DNA from: Brachionus manjavacas
Taxonomy: Eukaryota; Rotifera; Eurotatoria; Ploima; Brachionidae
Direction of reading: 5' to 3'
Assembly (NCBI GenBank): GCA_019054805.1
Contig: JAHQIY010000002.1
Span: 4,030,001-4,094,000 of the forward strand
DNA length: 64,000 nt
The notes beneath the pieces were generated by a model that worked only from the letters and a program-made list of their open reading frames with translations, searched no databases and was not told the DNA's origin. Numbering within the stretch: position 1 is the stretch's first letter; each line of letters opens with the position of its first letter. Positions 56,601 through 64,000 of this stretch are shown in pieces. A program made the position numbers and the translations under genes.

Positions 56601-59600
56601 TTTGCTCAGTATCGAATCACTGCTAGTGGTCAGCACCGAAATGATCAGCAGAACATTTAGAATGTTCTTTTCTAGAAACGTTAGCATGAGATGCGTAGAC
56701 TCGTAGCATTCCAGCTTGGCCAAAAAGTTCGGCTCGAACAACGACCAGTGTTTGGGTCTAAAAAAAGGTTTGCTGAACACAAACCACGGATTTTCCAGTC
56801 TCAAATGCGGTATGATGTAGTTGTTCAATATGCCAGCACAAATGCACACACCGAACAGAATGTCATTGAGCCAGACTTTCAGAACTGTGAACAAAGTGCT
56901 GACATGCACCGCAAAAATGAACAAAAATATGAACAATCCATTTATTAGATCGGATTGAATGCGCGCCCTTATCGACGCCAGATTGTAGGCCTCGAACGGG
57001 TCGTTTTCGACCTGCTGGTCCAGCACAACTGTGTTCTCTGAATTGAGAGGCTTCATGGCTATTGAGTCGGGCCCAGTGTCCGAATCGTTTGACTTCAATT
57101 TAAGGCAATTGATTAGGCTGTGTTTAAACAGCTTCAAGTAGGCCAACAGATCACTGCTTTGGCGGCTAAGGCAATAGGCAAACACGGTCAAAATGGCTGT
57201 GTAAAAAGAGAACAAGACCGATTGGGAAAATTTGTTATTTTTGCTGGCCAGAGTGGACGCGTCACCTTTGGGATTTTGAATTACTGCTGGTATTGTGAAC
57301 AAAGATGAGAACAAGACTAGGCTAAGGACCAGTGTTGACACAAGGCTTCTTAGAAGGCACAAAATCGATGATTGCAGCGAGAGCATGCATGTGCCGCCGA
57401 ACAAGTTCATGTCTATTTGTTCGATTAGGCTCAAACAAAAGGTGCTTATTTGCGGAAATAGGCCCAGAGTGAAGAGAAGAGGAAAAAAAAGCAAAAATAT
57501 TTGGCCAAATTTGACCAAGTTGTTGATCAAATTTGATTGTAGAGAAAAGTTGTAGAATTTCAGAGGCTGTAGAGTGTGTACAATACTAGTTGAGAAGAAT
57601 CTGAGGCCTAGAATAGATGAGCATATGAGGCAAAAGTAGACAGGCCGACTTAGAGCCGTGAGTCTATTGAAGCCGTGTATTGGCGATGAGCTGTCGGGCT
57701 GGACACTTTTAAGCAGCGAGTAGTAGCAAGATGCTACTATGAAACAAAACATGACCAAGTAGAGATCTTGGTAGATGTTTTCGCTTAGCATCATGCCGGT
57801 GAATATGGAGACTAGGACTGAGAGAAAAATCGAGGCTACAAGTTCGAACGGAGAGGTGTTTTTGTCGAGCATGGCCAGCAGAGAAAAGTGGTCGAATGGT
57901 ATGCGGATTGATAGGGTTCGATTGATTGGCAATTTGAAGATTTTTTTTTTCACTTCTTTTTCTGTGTCGGAAGAGCTAGAGTGGGCCTTGGGCTCGGATG
58001 GTTGGATCACGTGATACGTGTCCATGTCTAGATTGTGGCGGGTCAAGCGGACCGAGCGTCTTGGGCGTATGGCTCGCTGAATGCGCCTCCTTGTTTCGTC
58101 AGCACTTCTTAGTCGCGAAAAATTGTTAAATCGATGCCGGTGCGTTTCAGTCTCGGTGTTTACCCTGTAGTGTGGATTTGGCAAATTTTTCGAGTTCTCA
58201 CCATCGTTTTCATACACTGGTTCGTCGTCCTTGACTTGAATTATGTCCATAAAATTTTCGTAGGTCAAATTGTCCAATCTTTTCTCTTCGTCACTGTCAA
58301 AGGCCGGCGTTAGCTTGGAGTCCGGGTGACGACGATTTTTGGACGATTGGAAGCGAATTTTTTTGTGCAAAAACTCCTCGGTTTCATCGTCAATGTCGGA
58401 CTCTTCGTCGCCGGCATTTCCGTCGTCCAAACGAGCCTTTACGCGCTCTCTCAGCTTTGACTCCTTGGTGCTGGCCTGATGGGCGCGGGACGAGCGAGCG
58501 CGGCTCGTCGACCGCTTGCGACCGCCGGCACGGTTCCGGTTCACCGGTTTAAATTGAATTTCCTGAGAGCTCTCTCTGTCCGGGTCAATGCTCTGGTACT
58601 CGTTTTCGGTCTTGAAATTTTTGAATTTTTTTTTCACCGAGTCTAGTGACTCGTTCTTGACCAAGTCGATGAACGCTCGTCGAAATTGCGAGTCAAAGTG
58701 GGTCGAGAGAGTGGTCAAGTTGACCAGCGATTTGGATATGCCCTTCTGAAATTGGAGGCTTTCTTGGTTGGCTCTTGAGCAATTGTAAAAAGACTGTGTC
58801 TCCAGAAAGGAGATTTTTTTGTTTAGTTTTTCTTTCTCGTTGGTCATGTATTCGTGCAGGAAGTAGAGTTGCACTGTTTTGGACTGCTTCAAAGACAATT
58901 GTTTTGGTTCAGATTTGTGCACAAATGTTTTGCTGGACTCGCCATCTATTGACTCGTAGATTGAGTTCGGATTTAGATCGTCCTGATTGACCAAATCGGA
59001 ATATATGTTCAAGTTGGTTGGTTTTTTGAGAATTTTTTCCAATTGATTAAAGGATATTTCGCTGCGAGTCCGCCGCATTTGCTTAAAGTAAGCTGCATTG
59101 TACAAAGATTTTGAAGATTGTTTTGCGTATGATTTGTTTTTGAGGTTTGATTCGAGCTCATTAAAACTGTTGGTATTTAACCATGATGATGCACCTTGGT
59201 CTTTATTAAATTTTTAATTGTATAAAATAGTTTGTAAAAAAAAGTGGTCAAAAAAAATGTTTGACTATAAAAAGAGTTCCTAATTTTTAGTTTTGATTTC
59301 GGCAAGAAACCTTTTAAATGATCTTTCTCAGTAACAAAGTCAAAATCCGTGATACAGTTGAACCCCCATTATTTTTATTTTTTTCTGTACCGAGCAACAG
59401 TTCCTTCAGAAGAAATAATAAATAAAAAAATAAAATGAACATGAAAAATCAAAATAAAGTTTATTAATTAAGCTAAAATAATATGTTAGGAAAGTTAAAG
59501 AGACATATATAGAAATAGAGCGTTACATGTGACACATGTTTATAAAGTTGAAGCTTCATGAAAAAAAGAGGAAATAGTAAGGTAGCAATTACACAATAGA

Positions 59601-62600
59601 GTTGGGTATTCAATATATCTTGATTTGAAACCTTCTTTATATTCCTCCACCAGTCGGACAACAAATGAAATAGAATGACTCAGTGCTGTCACAACATATC
59701 TCTCACTCAATTTAAAATGCCGATTCGAGACTGGTAATTTAAGTTCATTTAATTTAAGAGGAATTTAAGTTTATTTAAAGCTTAATATCATTTTAAAATT
59801 ATCTGAATTGCTTGAAGTTTTTTGATATTATTTTCTGAAAATGAATTCAAGGAAAAGAATAGTCTAAAATTGATCCGACTACCGATTTATATAAATTTAC
59901 TAGTGTATTTTGATAAAGACCCCATTTTTTGTTTGACAATAAGGCAAGTTTTGTTTTCTATCTTACATTTCTAAAAATATTTGTGTAATTATATTTCAAA
60001 TTTTAAAATAATAAATAATTCCTAAAGAAAAAAACCTCTTTATACCGAATTAATAAATAAAATCTGTTAATTAACACCTTGATAATAAAAAAATAGAAAA
60101 TAAATCCTTGATAAATACAAATTGCTTGAAATAAGTTTACTCTTTAACATGAGTTTGGAACTAGGCCAAGTCCCTAAATACTGGAAAATAGCAAATATAA
60201 CCATGATACCTAAGAAATCTTCTCCCTAACAACTATCGTCCAATTAATATGACAAGTTACTTGAACGTATTAGTTACCCTAGAATATTTTACCCTTGAGA
60301 AAAATAAATTACATATTTATGAACAATCAGGATTTAGACAGAGTTATTTAAAAGTTCCAAAATAAAGTCCTAGTCTTGACTTTGCCGCTATAATAACTAC
60401 TTAGGACGGGAAAAATATCACTTTGACGCAACAATAGCTACCTGGAACGAAAGAAATTTCATTTGTCCTTGATTCTGACTGATGGATTCCCGATGCTATT
60501 CATTTGACTCAGTTTAATTAAAAAATTTAAATAAAAAAAAGTCCCGACTTGGACTTGACTTGAGACTTTTAAACGACTCTATAAAATAATATTAAACGTC
60601 AATACAATTAATGTAACTTAAATGTATTAATTGTCATAGTCAAAATGGTAACTTATTTCAATGAACCATGGCTCGAATCTTACGACCCCAATAAATAATT
60701 TTATGGGGAATCGGGGGGTTATGAAGATATTCATGAGGCTTTTGACGAATAAATCGAAGCTCAAGACAACTTAAGGAACACTTTAATTGAAACAGAGGAA
60801 GAAGAAGGTAATAATGAGACTACCCAAGCAGCAAATTCCTACAATAACGCTGTTATCCCATTTAATAATGTGGAAGCATATAAGCATATCTTTTTTTAAT
60901 TGACGTTTAATCAAAATAAATGACACTTTAATATATTTTCTTAATAAGTATCTAAATGAAAATTTCTATTGAAAAGTCATGTTACATGATCCTTAATAGG
61001 ATCAATTCTCGATTATTCTTTTCCTTGTTTGAATTCACTCACAGAAACCAACATTAAAAAAATACAAGTGATTCAAAATTCAGCAGTTAGATCCATCTTG
61101 AAACTAAAATATGATACTTCCTCCAACATCATGCATCATTAGGCTCTTAATAAACCTTAATTACTAGCAGTCTCGAATCGGCTTTTTGAGTTGAGTGAGA
61201 GATATGTTAGGGCAGGACTGAGTCATTCTATTCCATTGGTTGTAAGACTGGTGGAGGAATACAAAGAAGGTTTCGAATCAAGATATATTGAATACCCAAC
61301 TCCATTGTGTAATTGCTACCTTACTATTTCTTCCTTTTTCCCTGAAAAATCAGACATTTAAAAATATGTATCCTGTTATTCTCTATATCAATATATCTAA
61401 TTTTAATTTTCTTCTATTTTAACTAATTTAATTTTAATTTTTTTTATATATTTCTTTTCTTATTTTAAACTTTATTTTATTTTGGTTTTTTTTTTTATTT
61501 TTTTAATCTGAAGAAGCCTTAACTCGAAACAGATATACAAATAAATACAAATACAATCTGTTAGAAAAAAACTAAAATTAAAAGCGTAGATTCAATCTTG
61601 GATCAATCTTGAATTATTTTCCTTGTTTAAATTCATTCTCAGAAATTAACATCAAAAAAATACAAGTTAAATAAAAGTATTTAAAATGCAGCAGTTCAAT
61701 TTATTTTTAAGCTTAAATACGAGAACTCCTCAAATATTATGCATAAAAAGGCTTTCAATAAACTCAAACTACTAACAGTCTCAAATCGACTTTTTGAGTT
61801 GAGTGAGAGATATGTCAGGGCAGGATTGTACTTTTAATTTGTAAAAGTAATAGAAGAATACTTTCGTTTTATTAAGTATATTGAAAATCCTATTTTAGCT
61901 AAATCTAAAATTGGTCGAAAAGCAAAAGCCGAAAAATTAATTTAGTTTTTTGAAAACTTGGAAAACTAAATTTAGATTAGTTCTTTATTTAAAACAATCG
62001 AATTTTAAAAAGTCTCTAAAATTTTACCCTAAAAGCAACTTTTGATTTTAAGAACAAAATCTCAAAATTCAGTAAATTTAAAGTGACATCAAAAATACTG
62101 ATTAAGACCCGATATAAATTATTATTGAGAAAAGCTTTTTTCAGATTTGTTACTTGCAGCTATTAAAGTAAAAAATACTAGAAAAAATTTTTTATTTTTT
62201 CTAATTAATGCGTTTTGTTTTACATATTTATTCAAAATTTTGTATCTAAAATAATTTCAAATTTGATTAAATAATTAACTATGGGAGATTAAATAAAAAC
62301 ATAACCTTTTGAATTATATTAATTTAAATTTTGAAAATGAATCAAAAGATTGAAATTAATATTCATGAGATTTTCCTAAATAATAATAATTTTTATAGTT
62401 TGTTTGAAAATTTAAATAGGTTTGTTTCTTTTCTACGCTAGACTTAAAATTAACCTTTACAAAATCAATTTCAAAACAAAAATAAATAATTATAGTTTTT
62501 GTATTTTTTAAGCATTGATTTTAAATTTTTTTAAATGCTATGTAAATAAACTGGTAATTAATGAAAAATCCAAATAATTCATTAATAATTTTGGCTAGGA

Positions 62601-63991
62601 GCAACAGTAAAAATTAAACTTATTTAAATTTTTTACCCAATTAAATTATATTAGATTAACATAAATTTACTTAAAGTTAAATAAATTATATAATTTAACT
62701 TACTAAAAAAATGAATACTTGAAATTTAAAAAAACCTCAAAAAAAATCTCATTAGTAAAATGTGAAATTTGAAGAAAAAAATTCAACTAACCAACTTGGT
62801 AACTAATCTTTTTCATACCAATTGAATCTATTGGAAGATTAGCATCAACAGTAGATAAGATAGAACGTTTTTTATTCTCATGGGACAGATCAAATTGGTC
62901 AATGGTTACTTTGATTCTGTCACTCTTGTTTTCAAAAAATAAAATTTTGTTTCCTCTGGCATTGTTTTGATTATGAAGGGATTCCTCGGAAATTTTAAAA
63001 AGAGACCGATTTGAATTTTCCTCTAGATCATCTAGGATGCAAACAAATCAATTATTTAAAAATCATGCAAATAAATTTTACTCTGATTTGATGGCAAAGT
63101 GCCTATTATTTTAATCAAACATTGATCTTCCAGATTAACTTCATTCAATCCGTCATCTCTTTTGGGATTACTTATTTTCTCATAATTAACATCGTTTTGA
63201 GGGTCCTCATTGGAACCCTGAGATGAAGTAGACACTGAACATGACTTGGACGAAAGGTTGTTATTTAAACCACGATTTGATTCAGAAAAAGTCTTTTTGA
63301 CACTCTTGAAAGACTTCCTGCTGCCGATCGAAGCATCCAGATTGATGGAATTTTCATTATTTAAAACATTTACATTAGACTCAGCATCTGGTTGATTTAT
63401 GTTGTTTGAATTGGCGATCGAGTTGACCAAGGAGTCAGCTTGGCTGGCATTTAAGCTTGCCTCGAATGTTTGAATAATTGTATTGATTTGGTCGGTTTGG
63501 CTCCGGTTAGATTGACTTAGGGTATGGCTCCAATCCGGAACACCCATGGACGAATTTAAAGGACGAGTTAAAATAGACCTGAGTTGACTGTTCAGCTCTT
63601 TTCGTTTTTTGGACGCTTTGAGCTTCAATTTGGGCACTTTCACCACTTTTTCGTCTACGCGAATTTTGTTCTTGTCGAACATTCGATTAAGCTGATAATT
63701 AATTAATTTTATACAAGTAAATGCGATAAATATAACAAGAGTATAAATTAACCAAGTAAAAAAATTTGACGGAAAAAGCTAAAATTAAGTAAATAATTAA
63801 TATAAAATTAAATTTTTTTTGCAATAAATTTTACTCACTAAATAAAAAAAGAACGGTAAAAAAAATAATATAATCCAAGTGTACATGTGAACTGTGTTTA
63901 TAAAAATAGATAAATGTGGATCGTAGAACCATCCACCGGTTAGCGACGACCAAATGCTTTGCAGCACCACTTCGACCAAATGATTCAGCAT
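50687..63991 (-). CDS. PCNX: Pecanex-family multi-pass membrane protein
   Basis: Reconstructed as complement of join(50687..50907, 54365..59200, 62792..63031, 63082..63778, 63839..63991), 2048 residues; vertebrate pecanex proteins are about 2000-2340. Exon 1 carries the family N-terminus (IWSSLTGGWFYDPH) and a membrane segment; exon 2 a second one. The 4.8-kb exon 4 holds an Arg/Ser-rich linker, many membrane segments (about residues 800-1330), SVQPDSSSPIHGFNRL, APWQLPWGSAFHAFAQP, and the Pecanex C domain (about 1400-1900: FQLRGLEFKGTYCQQRELEA, AGQQHELIFLRNKNQERGS, SSCDQPIGYPIYVSPL). Exon 5, Gln/Ser-rich, is joined on phase and a perfect GTAAGT donor at 54364. From Drosophila: ER-linked, maternal-effect neurogenic. 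Introns 3 (3591 bp) and 4 (3457 bp) hold transposon debris. Exons 1-4 are firm; exon 5 is inferred. Confidence 0.93.
51335..52080. repeat. Inverted repeat flanking a TAA-tailed repeat (pecanex intron 4)
   Basis: About 51337-51432 (cttgttctaaggttttatga and onward to attaaaaaataag) is repeated inverted at 51968-52074, with a handful of mismatches over about 100 bp. Between them lie a taa-repeat run, the GC block agctacggcaagcaagcttg (related to 41448) and AT-rich sequence. It looks like a small foldback or two inverted insertions. Confidence 0.6.
52170..53971 (+). mobile_element. RT-encoding retroelement with hairpin 3' end (gag-like and pol remnants)
   Basis: A GC-richer block in pecanex intron 4, antisense to the gene. 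The open frame 52322..52819 (165 codons) has a folded-looking start (PSPLKFDWYATGTHDYRSMA), an acidic Pro/Ser/Thr-rich middle and a conserved-looking end: a gag-like protein, unassigned. The frame 53103..53366 is a reverse transcriptase core: WYTKLDFKQAFFNINLHP, YGGRFYNFTRMPFGL and YGHLDDLI (HLDD at the YxDD place). This is the LTR/DIRS/pararetrovirus style of RT and not the LINE style. Downstream pieces (LAGWVLNIHKSVLNPVKSLN, RARGYLNYYLGYSGKVG, YRATNKIQVSYVPSAGRR) are in several frames. Small tandem duplications (52321-52344, 52441-52459) and stops show decay. It ends in a hairpin and a LINE-type tail. No long terminal repeats were found. Confidence 0.7.
53882..53913 (+). other. 3'-end hairpin of the retroelement
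   Basis: tgactgactggtgg, loop tcat, ccaccggtcagtca: a 14-bp stem with one T-G mismatch, which is a G-U pair in RNA. It is followed 18 bp later by the tail CTGAAGGAGC, atta, GCTCGGTACAG (53932-53956), a second small stem-loop. Confidence 0.8.
53972..54364. other. AT-rich part of pecanex intron 4
   Basis: Between the retroelement tail and the splice donor at 54364. No feature was seen. Confidence 0.5.
59384..59745 (-). mobile_element. LINE 3' end (RT tail and 3' UTR), pecanex intron 3
   Basis: Same sequence family as 60990-61560, in the opposite orientation. It encodes, with breaks, VVRLVEEYKEGF-type RT-end sequence and finishes in the tail CTGAAGGAAC, loop, GCTCGGTACAG at 59384-59410. Sense orientation relative to pecanex. 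Confidence 0.75.
59746..60129. other. AT-rich part of pecanex intron 3
   Basis: Weak LINE-like remnants may lie at 59840-59960, but nothing secure can be assigned. Confidence 0.4.
60130..60360 (+). mobile_element. LINE RT N-terminal fragment
   Basis: In two or three frames reads MSLELGQVPKYWKIANITMI, PKKSSP and ENKLHIYEQSGFRQ: the segment from RT motif 1 to motif 2a of a CR1/Jockey-like LINE. Short and broken. It may be the upstream part of the LINE whose end lies at 60990-61560. Confidence 0.65.
60645..60899 (+). pseudogene. Degenerate acidic ORF
   Basis: A frame of about 85 codons from the ATG at 60645 (MVTYFNEPWLESYDPN) with two internal TAA codons where Gln would fit. It is rich in Glu, Asn and Tyr (RNTLIETEEEEGNNETTQAA), with codon use better than its flanks. 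The family is unknown. It could be a LINE ORF1 or gag-like relic, or a retroposed host exon. Confidence 0.35.
60990..61560 (+). mobile_element. LINE 3' end (RT C-terminus, 3' UTR and tail)
   Basis: Plus strand encodes KIQVIQNSAVRSILKLKYDT, NKLKLLAVSNRLFELSERYV and LVEEYKEGFESRYIEYPTPL, the extreme C-terminus of a CR1/Jockey-like RT, with a stop inside. A 3' UTR ends in CTGAAGAAGC, loop, CTCGAAACAGA and an acaaataaata tail (61508-61550). Confidence 0.75.
61600..61870 (+). mobile_element. Second partial copy of the same LINE 3' end
   Basis: Repeats the segment around NKLKLLTVSNRLFELSERYV (about 61680-61860), more diverged and without the tail. It follows the preceding copy head to tail. Confidence 0.7.
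61871..62791. other. AT-rich remainder of pecanex intron 3
   Basis: Low-complexity sequence up to the exon 3 donor at 62791. No gene or structured repeat was recognised. Confidence 0.5.
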
Positions 63992-64000
63992 TCTTTTAAT

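Noticed and set aside
54378-58990. Many plus-strand open frames opposite pecanex
   Set aside because: They are antisense shadows of the GC-richer 4.8-kb exon; none shows family motifs.
1-64000. tRNA, rRNA or other structured RNA genes
   Set aside because: No cloverleaf with conserved A/B boxes and no rRNA sequence was noticed by eye; a covariance-model scan was not possible.

Overview
The window is eukaryotic and almost certainly animal. It is extremely AT-rich. Its four recognisable host genes are all on the minus strand and are split by short GT-AG introns, mostly about 48-85 bp. Their best matches are animal proteins: the Golgi zinc-finger protein ZFPL1, a secreted nidogen-type (NIDO) protein, Mediator subunit MED17 and the multi-pass membrane protein pecanex. 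The composition, short introns and mixed LINE, hAT and pogo content would suit a rotifer such as a monogonont. That placement is a weak inference; the standard genetic code fits every host gene.

Layout. 0.1-1.5 kb: ZFPL1, five exons. 2.6-3.4 kb: decayed LINE reverse transcriptase (RT). 3.8-34.2 kb: a large nested transposon block. Its oldest layer is an internally deleted pogo/Tigger-like element. A minus-strand LINE with a 10-bp target duplication is inserted in it. Inside lies a plus-strand LINE (ORF1 coiled coil and RRM-like region; ORF2 endonuclease and RT) and a degenerate autonomous hAT transposon. This composite is present as two nearly complete units, one short stub and a further unit in direct orientation. 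They differ mainly in homopolymer lengths and are joined at short microhomologies. A foldback hAT element built of inverted 101-bp repeat arrays sits in one copy of the flanking segment, and the other copy keeps the empty site.

34.4-35.5 kb: NIDO-domain gene. 36.5-37.6 kb: inverted-repeat element. 38.2-38.7 kb: small hypothetical gene. 40.2-44.4 kb: MED17, ten exons, one intron enlarged to 1.8 kb. 44.6-45.2 kb: RTE-like LINE fragment. 45.8-47.6 kb: decayed DUF3987-like gene. 49.1-49.8 kb: BEN-like gene remnant. 50.7-64.0 kb: pecanex, reconstructed as five exons (2048 residues). Its two outsized introns (3.5 and 3.6 kb) are filled with retroelement debris, including an RT-encoding element that ends in a strong hairpin and the same 3' tail carried by LINEs here.

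The host genes are unrelated housekeeping or membrane functions and form no operon or pathway. The most unusual content is the repeat biology: the foldback hAT with its occupied/empty site pair, the microhomology-joined amplification, the pogo reading frame that is restored when an insertion is subtracted, and the 3' tail shared by different retroelements. No computation was possible; exon coordinates were read by hand.
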